NCBI RefSeq assembly: GCF_003351785.1
Contig: NZ_CP031230.1
Location: 496,001 to 560,000 of the forward strand
DNA from: Sporosarcina sp. PTS2304
GTDB lineage: Bacteria; Bacillota; Bacilli; Bacillales_A; Planococcaceae
Length of the DNA stretch: 64,000 bases
Reading direction: 5' to 3'
Below the pieces are notes generated by a model. The model did no database searches. It had not been told where the DNA came from and saw only the letters and a program-made list of their open reading frames with translations. The position numbers were made by a program, and so were the translations under genes. Below, in pieces: positions 40,673 to 50,058 of the stretch; the first letter of the stretch is position 1; the number at the start of each line of letters is the position of its first letter.

Positions 40673-41067
40673 ACAAAAGTGAAAAGCACCGCCAAGCCTC
40701 GACCGGCACTGGAGCACGAGTCGAAAAAGTGCATACTTCCACTTTATCGACACGTGTGAAGTGACCCGAGAGGCTGGTGCTTACAACTAGCCGAAACAAA
40801 AGTGAAAAGCACCGCCTAGCCTCGACCGGCACTGGAGCACGAGTCGAAAAAGTGCATACTTCCACTTTATCGACACGTGTGAAGTGACCCGAGAGGCTGG
40901 TGCTTACAACTAGCCGAAACAAAAGTGAAAAGCACCGCCTAGCCTCGACCGGCACTGGAGCACGAGTCGAAAAAGTGCGCACTTCCACTTTATCGACACG
41001 TGTGAAGTGACCCGAGAGGCTGGTGCTTACAACTAGCCGAAACAAAAGTGAAAAGCACCGCCTAGCC
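40673..41067. repeat. 123-bp tandem repeat, 3.2 copies, between priA and def
   Basis: Units start at 40673, 40796 and 40919, with a partial fourth unit at 41042-41067; the period is exactly 123 bp. Copies differ at only a few bases, for example CCAAGCC against CCTAGCC and GTGCAT against GTGCGC. Each unit holds inverted repeats: AAGCACC with GGTGCTT, AGCCTC with GAGGCT, and AAAGTG with CACTTT. A unit could thus fold into a branched hairpin. No gene is supported: the open minus-strand frame exists because 123 is divisible by three. Confidence 0.95.
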
Positions 41068-41104
41068 AAAAAACTAAGCGAACCGAAAGAAAGAAGGAAT
41101 AACC

Positions 41105-41593
41105 GTGGCAATTTTAAAAATAGTAAAACATCCATCCCCCATCCTTACAACTCCTTGTAAAGAAGTAACGGTATTTGACGAGAAATTAGGGAAGCTGTTG
41201 GATGATATGTATGAAACGATGGTAGAAAATGACGGTGTAGGAATAGCAGCACCTCAAGTAGGCGAGTCGATTCGTGCGGCAATTGTAGAATTTGATGAAG
41301 AACAAGATATTATTGAAATGATTAACCCAGTTGTGACAGGCACGGGCGGCACAGAAGTTGAAGTAGAAGGGTGTCTCAGCTTTCCAGGACTCTTTGGCGA
41401 AGTAGAACGTCCTTTCCACGTTCGCATCGAAGCGCAAGAGCGTGATGGTAAATTGTACGAGTTGGAAGCAGAAGGTTATGAAGCACGCGCTATTCTACAC
41501 GAAATTGATCACTTGAACGGAATTTTATTTGATAAGAAAATTCAGCGAGTAGTAGATCCTTCTGAATTTGAAGAGGAGGAAGACGAAGAGTGA
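41105..41593 (+). CDS. def: Peptide deformylase
   Basis: Def removes the formyl group from nascent proteins. The 162-residue protein has the three family motifs: [10 protein letters not shown] near residue 45, EGCLSFPG near 88 (metal-binding Cys) and HEIDH at 132-136 (two metal-binding His and the catalytic Glu). Phe replaces the more common Val in EGCLSVP, a mild variant. The GTG start has an AAGAAGGAA ribosome site just after the tandem repeat. It overlaps fmt by 4 bp. Confidence 0.97.
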   Translation: MAILKIVKHPSPILTTPCKEVTVFDEKLGKLLDDMYETMVENDGVGIAAPQVGESIRAAIVEFDEEQDIIEMINPVVTGTGGTEVEVEGCLSFPGLFGEVERPFHVRIEAQERDGKLYELEAEGYEARAILHEIDHLNGILFDKKIQRVVDPSEFEEEEDEE

Positions 41594-42528
41594 CAAAAAT
41601 TATATTTATGGGTACCCCACAATTCTCTGTTTCTGTGCTGACTATGTTAGTGGATGAAGGGTATGATATTAAAGCAGTAGTTACGCAACCAGACCGGCCG
41701 GTAGGAAGAAAAAGAGTATTGACTCCACCGCCAGTAAAAGAAGAAGCTATACGTCTTGGCTTACCTGTAATTCAGCCTGAAAAACTGACAGGTTCTGATG
41801 AGCTGAAGGAAATAATTGAATTACAGCCAGACTTGATCATTACAGCAGCATTTGGTCAGTTGCTCCCTAAAGAATTATTAGATACACCGAAATTGGGTTG
41901 CATCAACGTGCATGCATCGTTATTACCGAAATATCGTGGCGGAGCACCCATTCATCAAGCAATTATAGATGGTGAAACAGAAACAGGCGTGACGATTATG
42001 TATATGGCGGAAAAACTAGATGCAGGTGATATTATTTCACAAGTAGTTACACCGATTAAAGAAACAGATGATACGGGCAGTATGTTCACAAAGTTATCTG
42101 TTGCAGGAACGGCTTTGCTAAAAGAAACATTGCCATCGATTATTGAAGGAACGAATATACGAACAGTACAAGATGAATCATTTGTGACATTTGCAAGAAA
42201 TATTTCAAGAGAACAAGAACGTATTGATTGGACGTCTTCAGCACGTGCGATTTATAACCAAGTGAGAGGTTTACATCCTTGGCCAGTTGCATATACCACA
42301 TTTTCAAATGAGCAAGTGAAAATTTGGTGGGGAAAAGTAGAAGATCAAGTGTCAGAAGCAAAACCCGGACAAATCATTGCACTAGAGAAGGATCGGATCA
42401 TCGTGCAAACCGGAAACGGTGCATTTGCGATTACAGACCTACAACCGGCAGGAAAAAAACGAATGACTGCCACCGTATTCTTAAATGGGATCGGATCTAA
42501 ATGGCAAGTGGGAGACCAATTTGAATGA
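41590..42528 (+). CDS. fmt: Methionyl-tRNA formyltransferase
   Basis: Fmt formylates initiator Met-tRNA. The 312-residue protein has the N-terminal formyltransferase fold ([20 protein letters not shown]) and the catalytic motif [20 protein letters not shown] near residue 107, given here in part. The C-terminal tRNA-binding OB-like domain follows from about 205. The start is GTG 41590, overlapping the def stop (GTGA). It is coupled to rsmB through an ATGA overlap. Confidence 0.97.
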   Translation: MTKIIFMGTPQFSVSVLTMLVDEGYDIKAVVTQPDRPVGRKRVLTPPPVKEEAIRLGLPVIQPEKLTGSDELKEIIELQPDLIITAAFGQLLPKELLDTPKLGCINVHASLLPKYRGGAPIHQAIIDGETETGVTIMYMAEKLDAGDIISQVVTPIKETDDTGSMFTKLSVAGTALLKETLPSIIEGTNIRTVQDESFVTFARNISREQERIDWTSSARAIYNQVRGLHPWPVAYTTFSNEQVKIWWGKVEDQVSEAKPGQIIALEKDRIIVQTGNGAFAITDLQPAGKKRMTATVFLNGIGSKWQVGDQFE

Positions 42529-43865
42529 CACATTATAAAAAGAAGATTTGGCGTGGAAATGTACGTGATGCCGCTTTATCTATTTTAATGGATATTGAAA
42601 ATGAGCAGGCATTCAGTAATTTACTACTGCATAAAACGATTGAATTATACGACCTGCCTCAAAAAGACCGTGCATTATTAACGGAGCTGACGTATGGGAC
42701 ATTGCAACATCAAATGACATTAGATTATTATTTAGCTCCGTTCGTACGCGGAAAGTTACAGCCGTGGGTTCGTCAGTTATTGCGCATGTCTGTCTATCAA
42801 ATCATTTTCCTGACGAAAATACCTGAACATGCAGTTGTCAATGAAGCTGTAAAAATCGCTAACAAACGTGGACATAAGGGAGTATCCTCAATGGTAAACG
42901 GAATCTTGCGGACAATTTTACGCGAAGGTGTACCTGCATTAGACGAAATTGAAGATCCAATCGAGCGATTATCGATTGAAACAAGTCATCCGCAATGGCT
43001 TATCAGACGGTGGATTGAGCAGTATGGAATAGAAGAAGCTACAGCTATTGCGGTGGTCAATAATATGCCTCCTGTAACGACTGCGAGAATTAACACAACG
43101 AAAACTAATAGAGGCGAAGTCATTGGCTTACTAAAAAAAGAAGGCGTTATTGCTTCACCGGGCAACTTGACTGCTCATAGTATTCAAGTGGAATCAGGGA
43201 ATTTAGCCTTGACAGATGCGTATAAGCAAGGATTACTAACCGTGCAGGATGAAAGTTCAATGTTACCGGCATTAGCGTTACAAGTTGAACCAGGCATGGA
43301 AGTGTTGGATATGTGTGCAGCACCGGGCGGTAAAACTACTCATATTGCTGAGCGCATGAAAAATGACGGAGTAATCCAGGCACATGACCTTCATCCACAT
43401 AAACTTCGGTTAATTGAACAAAATGCCCAAAGATTAGGATTGACTTCCATTCGTACAGCGAGCGGTGATAGTAGAAAGTTACTCGAAACCTACGCTCCTC
43501 AATCATTCGACAGAGTGCTAGTAGATGCTCCTTGTAGTGGATTAGGTGTTATTCGCAGGAAACCTGAAATTAAATATAAAAAAACAGTACAAGACTTAGA
43601 AAATCTTGCGCAAATTCAAAAAGATTTACTCACAGTAGCGAGTCAATTAGTAAAAAAAGACGGGTTATTAGTGTATAGCACATGTACTATTGAACAGACA
43701 GAAAACCAAGGAATTATTGAATGGTTCTTGAAGCAAAAGTCAGATTTCGAATTGGTTCCACTACAAATAATCGATCAAGAAGACGCTCGTGAGTACGTAC
43801 AGATTTTACCGCATCAATACGAAAGCGATGGTTTTTTTGTGGCGGCTTTACGCAGAAAAAACTAA
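42525..43865 (+). CDS. rsmB: 16S rRNA m5C967 methyltransferase RsmB
   Basis: RsmB methylates a cytosine of 16S rRNA. The 446-residue protein has an N-terminal NusB-like RNA-binding domain (about 1-140) and a C-terminal SAM-dependent methyltransferase. It shows the SAM loop [15 protein letters not shown] near residue 263, the motif [18 protein letters not shown] with catalytic Cys, and the motif [13 protein letters not shown] with the second Cys. In B. subtilis rlmN follows; here prpC comes next. Confidence 0.95.
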   Translation: MTHYKKKIWRGNVRDAALSILMDIENEQAFSNLLLHKTIELYDLPQKDRALLTELTYGTLQHQMTLDYYLAPFVRGKLQPWVRQLLRMSVYQIIFLTKIPEHAVVNEAVKIANKRGHKGVSSMVNGILRTILREGVPALDEIEDPIERLSIETSHPQWLIRRWIEQYGIEEATAIAVVNNMPPVTTARINTTKTNRGEVIGLLKKEGVIASPGNLTAHSIQVESGNLALTDAYKQGLLTVQDESSMLPALALQVEPGMEVLDMCAAPGGKTTHIAERMKNDGVIQAHDLHPHKLRLIEQNAQRLGLTSIRTASGDSRKLLETYAPQSFDRVLVDAPCSGLGVIRRKPEIKYKKTVQDLENLAQIQKDLLTVASQLVKKDGLLVYSTCTIEQTENQGIIEWFLKQKSDFELVPLQIIDQEDAREYVQILPHQYESDGFFVAALRRKN

Positions 43866-43893
43866 CCTGTACGAGAAGAATGGGGGTTGGCTT

Positions 43894-44652
43894 ATGGAAT
43901 TTGAAATCCGCTCAGATACGGGACGGAAACGAACAGTAAATGAAGATGAAGCGGCCGTGTTTGTACATGAAGAACATGATGCAGTTCTCGCTATTGTCGC
44001 AGATGGAATGGGTGGGCATAAAGGTGGGGACTTCGCCAGTGCTACCGCCGTTCGTATGATAGGCGAACGATTTATGTCGGCATCCGTAGAAATAGAATCG
44101 GATCAAGATTGGTCTGATCTGTTGTATGATGCGGTTGTCGATGTTAATTTGTTTTTGTTCACAACAGCTCAGCAGGACGATTCGTTTAAAGGAATGGGAA
44201 CGACGCTCGACATAGCACTGATTCTGTCAAACGATTGTTTAGTTTTTCATGTAGGTGACAGCCGTATTTACCAAGTGACCGGTAAAGCAATACGACAAAT
44301 AACGAAAGATCATTCATTCGTCAATGTACTAGTAGATAGCGGGGAGATTACGGAGCAAGAAGCAGAAGTACATCCCCAAAGAAACTGGATTATGAAAGCG
44401 GTAGGTTCTGAAAAGTCCATCGTTCCTGACCTTTGTAAAGTTCCATTGCCTCCTGATTCATATTTGCTGCTATGTACCGATGGATTAAGCAATAAAATTG
44501 AAAAGGAAGTCATGTTGGACATTGTTTTGCGTGACGAACCTTTAGCGAGTAAGGCAGATACATTTATCGAGTTAGCAAACGAGCGCGGCGGCGAAGATAA
44601 TATTACGGTTATTTTACTTGAAGTGCCTGAAGTTGAGGTGATTTCCACATGA
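43894..44652 (+). CDS. prpC: PP2C-type serine/threonine phosphatase PrpC
   Basis: PrpC removes phosphate from targets of PrkC and from PrkC itself. The 252-residue protein has PP2C motifs in order: RTVNEDEAAVF, VADGMGGHKGGDFAS (metal-binding Asp), GMGTTLDIAL, HVGDSRIY, LLCTDGLSNK and GGEDNITVIL. The start at 43894 follows a GGGGGTT ribosome site; a longer frame reaching into rsmB is not preferred. It overlaps prkC by 4 bp. Confidence 0.96.
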   Translation: MEFEIRSDTGRKRTVNEDEAAVFVHEEHDAVLAIVADGMGGHKGGDFASATAVRMIGERFMSASVEIESDQDWSDLLYDAVVDVNLFLFTTAQQDDSFKGMGTTLDIALILSNDCLVFHVGDSRIYQVTGKAIRQITKDHSFVNVLVDSGEITEQEAEVHPQRNWIMKAVGSEKSIVPDLCKVPLPPDSYLLLCTDGLSNKIEKEVMLDIVLRDEPLASKADTFIELANERGGEDNITVILLEVPEVEVIST

Positions 44653-46661
44653 TTGGCAAAAGAATAGGCAAACGTTATGAAATTATTCGTGTGATTGGTG
44701 ACGGTGGGATGTCTAGAGTGTATTTAGCGCATGACATGATACTAGATCGTGACGTTGCAATTAAAGTACTCCACTATGATTTTGCCAATGAAGAAGAACT
44801 GAAAAAGCGATTTCGGCGTGAAGCGCTTTCTGCGACCAGCTTAACCCATCCGCATATTGTGAATATTTTTGATGTCGGACAAGAAGATGAGCATCATTAT
44901 TTAGTGATGGAATACATAGCCGGTAAGACATTGAAAGAATATATTCATACACATGGCGCGCTAACTCCGGAACATGCGGTTTCCATCATGCAGCAATTAG
45001 TATCTGCTATATCTCATGCTCATCATAACGGCATTATTCATCGAGATATTAAGCCACAGAATGTGTTGATGAATAGTGAAGATGAAGTGAAGATTACAGA
45101 TTTCGGTATAGCTATGGCACTTGATTCTACAGTGCATACGAAAACGAATTCAGTTATCGGTACTGTTCATTATTTATCACCTGAGCAAGCACGCGGTGGA
45201 ATGGCGACTAAACGCTCGGATATATATTCGCTTGGAATTGTGTTTTATGAATTGCTTACTGGTCAATTACCGTTTTCTGCTGAAACTGCCGTCGCGATTG
45301 CTTTAAAACATTTGCAGGAAGAAACACCGTCCGTTCGTAAGAAGTTTCCCGAAATTCCTCAAAGTGTTGAAAACGTCATTTTGAAAGCTACAGCAAAAGA
45401 TGCAAATTATCGCTATACAACGACAGATGAAATGTACGAAGATTTGTTAACTGTATTTTCACCCGAACGAGCAAATGAGGATAAATTCGCTTTACCATTT
45501 GATGATGATCGAACAGTTGCGATTCCGGCTGTTAAAGATGTGCCAGTAGTCGAAGATATAGAAGACACAGTGAATATAGCACCTGCCGCAGTAGAGGTGA
45601 CTTCTCCGCCAAAGAAAAAGAAGAAATGGCCATTCGTTTTAGCTGGCAGCGTAGTGTTGTTGGCTATGATAGCAATTGTATTGTTCATAATGTTGAAACC
45701 AAAAGAAATTATTGTTCCTACTGTAGTTGGTGTTGAAGAATTGGCAGCAATCGAAATTCTTGAAAAAGAAGGATTCGTGATTGATGAAAGAATAGAAGAA
45801 ACGTCAGATGATTATCTTGCCGGACAAGTGACAAGAACGGTTCCGGATGCGGGTAAGAAGCGCAAAGAAGGGGACGGCGTTAAGTTATTTATTAGTACGG
45901 GAAAAGATAAAATGAAGTTAAATGACTATACTGGCCGCAATTTCGAGGCGACAGAGCGTTTTTTAAAAGGGTATGGATTCAAACCGATTGAAGCTGTAGA
46001 AGTATATGCAGATGAACCAAAAGGCACGATTATTGATCAACAACCAGAAGCAGATACTATGGTCATTCCTGAAGAAACTGATTTGATTTTCACAGTGAGT
46101 AAAGGAAAAGAATTGCAGTCATTGGAAGATTTACGCGGTATGACAAAAAAGCAATTGGAAGACTATGCTGATAGTACAGGTTTTACGATCCATATTGTAG
46201 GCGAGGAAGAGTCGGATACAGTGGAAAAAGGACGTGTCATTTCCCAAAAGCCTGCTAAAGGGACGAAGATGGATAAAGGTGGTCGGGTGGATGTAGTGGT
46301 CTCTAAAGGTGAAGCGACAAAACCTGTGAAACTTCTAGTGAAGATGTTGACGATTCCCTATGAAGTAGTAGAGGAACAAACACCAGACGATGAGTTTGAA
46401 CCCGATCCGGAAGTTGGTAATGAAGCTGAATCAGAGACAGAAACAGCCACTGAACTAGAACGCGTGCCACAAAAAATACAAATTTATATCCAAGATCGAA
46501 ACCATACGATGAATGACGCGTATGAAGAGTTTGAAATTACAGAAGATACTACACGTAAAATCACTATCGAGCTTGAAGATGGCGAACGTGGCGGATATAA
46601 GATTTTACGTGATCAGAAAGTTATTGAAGAAGATCAGTTCAACTATAAAGATTTAGATTAA
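44649..46661 (+). CDS. prkC: PASTA-domain serine/threonine protein kinase PrkC
   Basis: PrkC senses muropeptides or lipid II through extracellular PASTA domains and controls wall metabolism, dormancy exit and stationary-phase functions. The 670-residue protein has an N-terminal Hanks-type kinase: GDGGMSRVYLA loop, AIK lysine near 39, HRDIKPQN with Asp133, and DFG near 151. A basic stretch and one membrane segment (about 327-350) follow, then PASTA repeats (IIVPTVVGVEELAAIEIL, MKLNDYTGRNFEATERFL, LQSLEDLRGMTKKQLEDY). The last 110 residues begin with an acidic linker and resemble the Ig-like end of B. subtilis PrkC. Confidence 0.96.
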   Translation: MIGKRIGKRYEIIRVIGDGGMSRVYLAHDMILDRDVAIKVLHYDFANEEELKKRFRREALSATSLTHPHIVNIFDVGQEDEHHYLVMEYIAGKTLKEYIHTHGALTPEHAVSIMQQLVSAISHAHHNGIIHRDIKPQNVLMNSEDEVKITDFGIAMALDSTVHTKTNSVIGTVHYLSPEQARGGMATKRSDIYSLGIVFYELLTGQLPFSAETAVAIALKHLQEETPSVRKKFPEIPQSVENVILKATAKDANYRYTTTDEMYEDLLTVFSPERANEDKFALPFDDDRTVAIPAVKDVPVVEDIEDTVNIAPAAVEVTSPPKKKKKWPFVLAGSVVLLAMIAIVLFIMLKPKEIIVPTVVGVEELAAIEILEKEGFVIDERIEETSDDYLAGQVTRTVPDAGKKRKEGDGVKLFISTGKDKMKLNDYTGRNFEATERFLKGYGFKPIEAVEVYADEPKGTIIDQQPEADTMVIPEETDLIFTVSKGKELQSLEDLRGMTKKQLEDYADSTGFTIHIVGEEESDTVEKGRVISQKPAKGTKMDKGGRVDVVVSKGEATKPVKLLVKMLTIPYEVVEEQTPDDEFEPDPEVGNEAESETETATELERVPQKIQIYIQDRNHTMNDAYEEFEITEDTTRKITIELEDGERGGYKILRDQKVIEEDQFNYKDLD

Positions 46662-46673
46662 AGGAGGAGTTCG

Positions 46674-47558
46674 ATGGCGGTAGGCCAAATTAGAAAAGCA
46701 ATTAGTGGCTTCTACTATGTAGAGCATGATGGAGAGTTAGTTCAATGTAAAAGCCGTGGAGTGTTTCGTTTAAAGAAGATTAACCCGCTGGTCGGAGATA
46801 TCGTAACGTATGTACCTGATGGTGAGAATGATGCGACAATCACAGATGTTCATCCACGAAAAAGTGAATTGGTTAGACCGCCAATTGCTAATGTCGACCA
46901 AGTTCTGCTTGTCTTTTCAGTAGTAGAACCTGATATGAGTTTACGCCTGCTGGATCGTTTTCTGACGGTCATTGAATCTCACGGTTTGGATCCGATAATT
47001 TATGTTTCAAAAGAAGATTTAGCCAATCAACAGACGTTAGAAACCAACGAAATAAACTTGGCGTATTATCAAAAAATCGGCTATACAGTTTTACGTAATA
47101 TCGGAAATGAAGAGCCGCTGCTAGAAGTGCTACGTCCCTACTTTACTGATAAAACTACTGTGTTGGCCGGTCAATCAGGTGTCGGAAAATCGACGTTGCT
47201 TAATACGATTCTCCCTGAACTACAGTTGAAAACAGGTGTGATCTCAGACGCACTCGGACGCGGTAAGCATACGACGCGACATGTAGAGCTGATTGAAGTA
47301 GCGGGCGGGCTTGTGGCTGACACACCTGGCTTTAGTTCATTGGATTTTGAGCATATTGAAAAAGAAGACTTAAAAGAGTACTTTTTAGAAATCTCAGAGG
47401 CCGGAGAGAATTGTAGGTTTAGAGGTTGTTTACATGTGAAAGAGCCGGGGTGTGCTGTGAAAGCCCAAGTGGAAGAACAGATCATATCTGAAGGACGTTA
47501 TAAAAACTACTTGCTATTTTTGCAAGAAATTATGGATCGAAAGCCGAGGTATAACTAA
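46674..47558 (+). CDS. rsgA: Ribosome small-subunit-dependent GTPase RsgA
   Basis: RsgA assists late 30S maturation. The 294-residue protein has an N-terminal OB fold (about 1-65), a circularly permuted GTPase (order G4-G5-G1-G3: G1 GQSGVGKSTLLN near 165 and G3 DTPGFSS near 215) and a C-terminal zinc site (CRFRGCLHVKEPGCAV). The start has an AAAGGAGGAG ribosome site, and the stop overlaps rpe by 1 bp. Confidence 0.96.
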   Translation: MAVGQIRKAISGFYYVEHDGELVQCKSRGVFRLKKINPLVGDIVTYVPDGENDATITDVHPRKSELVRPPIANVDQVLLVFSVVEPDMSLRLLDRFLTVIESHGLDPIIYVSKEDLANQQTLETNEINLAYYQKIGYTVLRNIGNEEPLLEVLRPYFTDKTTVLAGQSGVGKSTLLNTILPELQLKTGVISDALGRGKHTTRHVELIEVAGGLVADTPGFSSLDFEHIEKEDLKEYFLEISEAGENCRFRGCLHVKEPGCAVKAQVEEQIISEGRYKNYLLFLQEIMDRKPRYN

Positions 47559-48226
47559 TGATTAAAATTGCACCGTCTATTTTAGCAGCAGATTTTTCAA
47601 AATTAGGGGAAGAAGTGAAAGAAGTAGAAAAGGCAGGAGCGGAACTCATTCATATTGATGTAATGGATGGCCACTTTGTACCTAATATTACGATGGGTCC
47701 TATCGTTGTAGAAGCGTTGCGCCCGCTAACAACATTGCCACTAGATGTTCATTTAATGATTGAAAATCCTGATGCATACATTGAAGAATTTGCAAAGGCA
47801 GGTGCAGATTATATTACTGTACATGTAGAAGCATGCCGACACTTGCATAGAACATTACAATTGATCAAATCAACTGGAGCGAAACCGGGTGTCGTATTAA
47901 ATCCCCATACACCTGTTGAACATATTATGCATGTCCTTGAAGAACTAGACATGGTGTTGTTTATGACAGTCAATCCAGGGTTTGGAGGTCAATCGTTCAT
48001 TGAGTCCGTTATTCCGAAGGTCAAGCAACTGTCTGGTATTATTGCGGAGCGTGGACTGTCGATTGAAATTGAAATTGATGGCGGAATTAACGAAGAAACG
48101 ATTAAGCCTTGTGTAGAAGCGGGGGCGACTATATTCGTAGCGGGTTCTGCTATTTACAGTAAAACAGATCGTGCACAAGCGTTGCAAGCCATTAAATCTG
48201 CTGGGGAGAGCGTGATGAAAAGATGA
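47558..48226 (+). CDS. rpe: Ribulose-phosphate 3-epimerase
   Basis: Rpe interconverts ribulose 5-phosphate and xylulose 5-phosphate in the pentose phosphate pathway. The 222-residue TIM barrel shows HIDVMDGHFVPNITMG (metal-binding His and Asp) near residue 34, DVHLMIENP near 66, MTVNPGFGGQSFI near 140 and EIDGGINEETI near 175 with the second metal-binding Asp. It overlaps rsgA and thiN. Confidence 0.97.
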   Translation: MIKIAPSILAADFSKLGEEVKEVEKAGAELIHIDVMDGHFVPNITMGPIVVEALRPLTTLPLDVHLMIENPDAYIEEFAKAGADYITVHVEACRHLHRTLQLIKSTGAKPGVVLNPHTPVEHIMHVLEELDMVLFMTVNPGFGGQSFIESVIPKVKQLSGIIAERGLSIEIEIDGGINEETIKPCVEAGATIFVAGSAIYSKTDRAQALQAIKSAGESVMKR

Positions 48227-48876
48227 AATACGCGATCGTATGTGCAGCTGGGCCTATTGAGGAAGTAGTGGATTTGTCGGAGTATGATCATGAAGACACG
48301 ATTTATATAGGTGTTGATCGTGGAGCTTTATATTTACTTGAAAAAGGTATCGAACCACACGAAGCAGTAGGGGACTTTGATTCTGTAACTGAAGAACAGT
48401 TTGAACAGATTAATTCAACCGTGAAACACGTCCAACGTGTACATGAAGAAAAAGATGAAACTGACACGGAACTAGCTGTGAAACGTGCGTTAACGTATGA
48501 TCCTGATTATATTGTGTTAACTGGTGTGACAGGTGGCCGTTTAGACCATCTGCAATCCGCACTTCACTTATTGTATCGAATGCAATCGGATAATCGGAAA
48601 GTAAAGTTTAAAATCCATAATTCAACGAATGATATTCGCGTCATGTTACCTGGGGTCAGACGTGTCAAGAAAGACGAAAAGTACCCCTACACATCGTTTT
48701 TTTCATTTGGTCCAGAAGTGACCGGTTTGACGCTCACTGGATTTAAGTACGAGACAGTGAATGAAAAACTTGAAATAGGGATGACTAAATTTACTAGTAA
48801 CGAAACAGTAGCAGATGTTTGTACTATCTCCTTTCGAACGGGCATATGCTTAATGGTAAGGAGTTCAGATTCCTGA
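48223..48876 (+). CDS. thiN: Thiamine pyrophosphokinase
   Basis: ThiN converts thiamine to thiamine diphosphate. The 217-residue protein has the N-terminal catalytic domain with GVDRGALYLLEKGI, AVGDFDSVTEEQ, KDETDTELAVKRAL and LTGVTGGRLDH, and a C-terminal beta domain. All are typical of the family. It overlaps rpe by 4 bp and is followed after 13 bp by spoVM, the B. subtilis order. Confidence 0.95.
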   Translation: MKYAIVCAAGPIEEVVDLSEYDHEDTIYIGVDRGALYLLEKGIEPHEAVGDFDSVTEEQFEQINSTVKHVQRVHEEKDETDTELAVKRALTYDPDYIVLTGVTGGRLDHLQSALHLLYRMQSDNRKVKFKIHNSTNDIRVMLPGVRRVKKDEKYPYTSFFSFGPEVTGLTLTGFKYETVNEKLEIGMTKFTSNETVADVCTISFRTGICLMVRSSDS

Positions 48877-48889
48877 AAGGAGTGGGGAT

Positions 48890-49051
48890 TTGCGAGTATA
48901 TACATTTACGTTGCCAAAGTTCGTCAGCAACATCGTAAGAAAGTGTGCGGTTGTGTTTCAAAAGGACGACCGTACGAAGGCGCCTGTTGCAGCCAATGCG
49001 AAAGCTAGTAAGTCAAAAAGACGTAAAAAAGAAAAAACACAAGGCGCCTAA
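48890..49051 (+). CDS. spoVM: Stage V sporulation protein M, with C-terminal extension
   Basis: A TTG-initiated frame of 53 codons lies between thiN and rpmB, exactly where spoVM lies in B. subtilis. Its start MRVYTFTLPKFVSNIVR matches B. subtilis SpoVM (MKFYTIKLPKFLGGIVR), including the functionally important Pro9; FQKD aligns with the terminal FRKD. SpoVM is an amphipathic helix that marks the convex forespore membrane and anchors SpoIVA, the coat basement layer. The B. subtilis protein ends at residue 26; this frame continues for 27 residues rich in Ala, Lys and Arg (KSKRRKKEK). A GAAAGGAGTGG ribosome site precedes the TTG. The stop codon falls inside the terminator stem. Confidence 0.85.
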   Translation: MRVYTFTLPKFVSNIVRKCAVVFQKDDRTKAPVAANAKASKSKRRKKEKTQGA

Positions 49052-49074
49052 TTAGGTGCTTTGTGTTTTTTCTT
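49033..49074 (+). terminator. Rho-independent terminator after spoVM
   Basis: AAAACACAAGGCGCC pairs with GGTGCTTTGTGTTTT around the loop TAATTA, followed by T residues. It overlaps the last codons of spoVM. Confidence 0.9.
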
Positions 49075-49079
49075 TTAGT

Positions 49080-49151
49080 AAAGGCAAAAAGCGCCTTTAT
49101 GGCAATTCCTCCAACATCTGTCGAGGCTACCCGGCGCTTTCAGCATTTGAT
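49080..49151. repeat. 72-bp direct repeat, copy 1
   Basis: Identical over 72 bp to 49201-49272, 121 bp downstream. Each copy contains AAAGCGCC and GGCGCTTT, which can pair as a stem. The 49 bp between copies are GC-rich and include CCAGCTTCAAGCGCCAGCC, a wording often met in intergenic repeats of this group. Confidence 0.9.
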
Positions 49152-49200
49152 TACATCCAGCTTCAAGCGCCAGCCTCTCGGAGTGTTTCGGCCTCGCCAG

Positions 49201-49272
49201 AAAGGCAAAAAGCGCCTTTATGGCAATTCCTCCAACATCTGTCGAGGCTACCCGGCGCTTTCAGCATTTGAT
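49201..49272. repeat. 72-bp direct repeat, copy 2, abutting the rpmB stop
   Basis: The second identical copy ends 1 bp before the rpmB stop codon (49274). Its AAAGCGCC/GGCGCTTT stem may serve as the 3' end structure of the rpmB transcript, though the T-run is poor. Confidence 0.9.
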
Positions 49273-49273
49273 A

Positions 49274-49462
49274 TTATACTCGTTGTACTTTGCCTGATTT
49301 TAGAGCTCTTGCGGATACCCAAACGCGCTTAGGTTTTCCATCAACTAAGATTCTAACTTTTTGAAGGTTTGCTCCCCAAGTACGTTTGCTTGAGTTCAAA
49401 GCGTGTGAACGAGTGTTTCCAGAACGAGCTTTACGTCCAGTAATAACACATTGTTTAGCCAT
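49274..49462 (-). CDS. rpmB: 50S ribosomal protein L28
   Basis: This 62-residue ribosomal protein has the L28 text [19 protein letters not shown] then [13 protein letters not shown]. It has only one Cys, so it is the zinc-free form. On the minus strand it has a GAGGAGG ribosome site. It stands alone and opposite to its neighbours, as in B. subtilis. Confidence 0.97.
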   Translation of the reverse strand: MAKQCVITGRKARSGNTRSHALNSSKRTWGANLQKVRILVDGKPKRVWVSARALKSGKVQRV

Positions 49463-49630
49463 TTTAGTTCCTCCTCGTGAATTATTTAGCGATTCACGTT
49501 ACAATTCGCATACCATAGTACTTTATCATAAGGGATGAATCGATGCAACATTTTTTTCTCGGTCTTTCAAGGAAATTTCCTTTACACTATTTTGATTGTC
49601 AACAATATTTCCTTTCTTGTTGAATTTCCG

Positions 49631-49636
49631 TATAAT
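49631..49636 (+). promoter_or_regulatory. Probable -10 box of the yloU-yloV promoter
   Basis: TATAAT is a consensus -10 hexamer 42 bp before the yloU start. The -35 region is AT-rich and weak, so the exact promoter is uncertain. Confidence 0.45.
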
Positions 49637-49677
49637 GTAGCTAGGAAGTGTCAATAGAGTGTTGGGGGGATTTTAGA

Positions 49678-50040
49678 ATGTCGATTGAATTGAAAAATGA
49701 GCATGGTACTATCGATATGACGAATGACGTAATTACTCAAGTAGTAGGAGAAGCTACCATTGAATGCTATGGAATTGTAGGGATGGCTTCACAACACCAA
49801 ATTCGTGATGGGCTGACAGAAATTCTTCGGAAAGAAAACTTTGCACGTGGTGTAATTGTACGTAAAGAGGGCGATGCCTTTCATATTGATCTATATGTGA
49901 TTGTCAGTTATGGTACAAAAATCACTGAAGTAGCCTATCAAGTACAATCCAAAGTACAATATACCGTGAAGAAGATGCTAGGTCTCACAGTAAGTTCAGT
50001 AAATATTTTTGTTCAGGGAGTTCGGGTGACGAACGTTTAG
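49678..50040 (+). CDS. yloU: Asp23/YloU family protein
   Basis: This 120-residue Asp23-family protein has a conserved core (GEATIECYGIVGMAS, YTVKKMLGLTVSSVNIFVQGV). The family is linked to envelope stress in staphylococci. yloU always sits before yloV (fakA) in Bacillales, so a role around fatty acid kinase is possible but unproven. ATG 49678 follows a strong GGGGGGA ribosome site; the GTG at 49648 in frame lacks one. Confidence 0.9.
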   Translation: MSIELKNEHGTIDMTNDVITQVVGEATIECYGIVGMASQHQIRDGLTEILRKENFARGVIVRKEGDAFHIDLYVIVSYGTKITEVAYQVQSKVQYTVKKMLGLTVSSVNIFVQGVRVTNV

Positions 50041-50058
50041 AAGGAGGCCTTTTGATTA

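Noticed and set aside
40673..41067. CRISPR array
   Set aside because: The units are 123 bp and head to tail without unique spacers, with no cas genes nearby.
40629..41135. Minus-strand open frame of 168 codons with a 41-residue repeat
   Set aside because: It exists because the 123-bp tandem repeat is a multiple of three. It overlaps the ends of priA and def, has no ribosome site and has no recognisable domain.
49056..49332. Two open frames over the 72-bp repeats
   Set aside because: They repeat the same residues because of the direct repeat and overlap rpmB on the other strand, and they lack ribosome sites.
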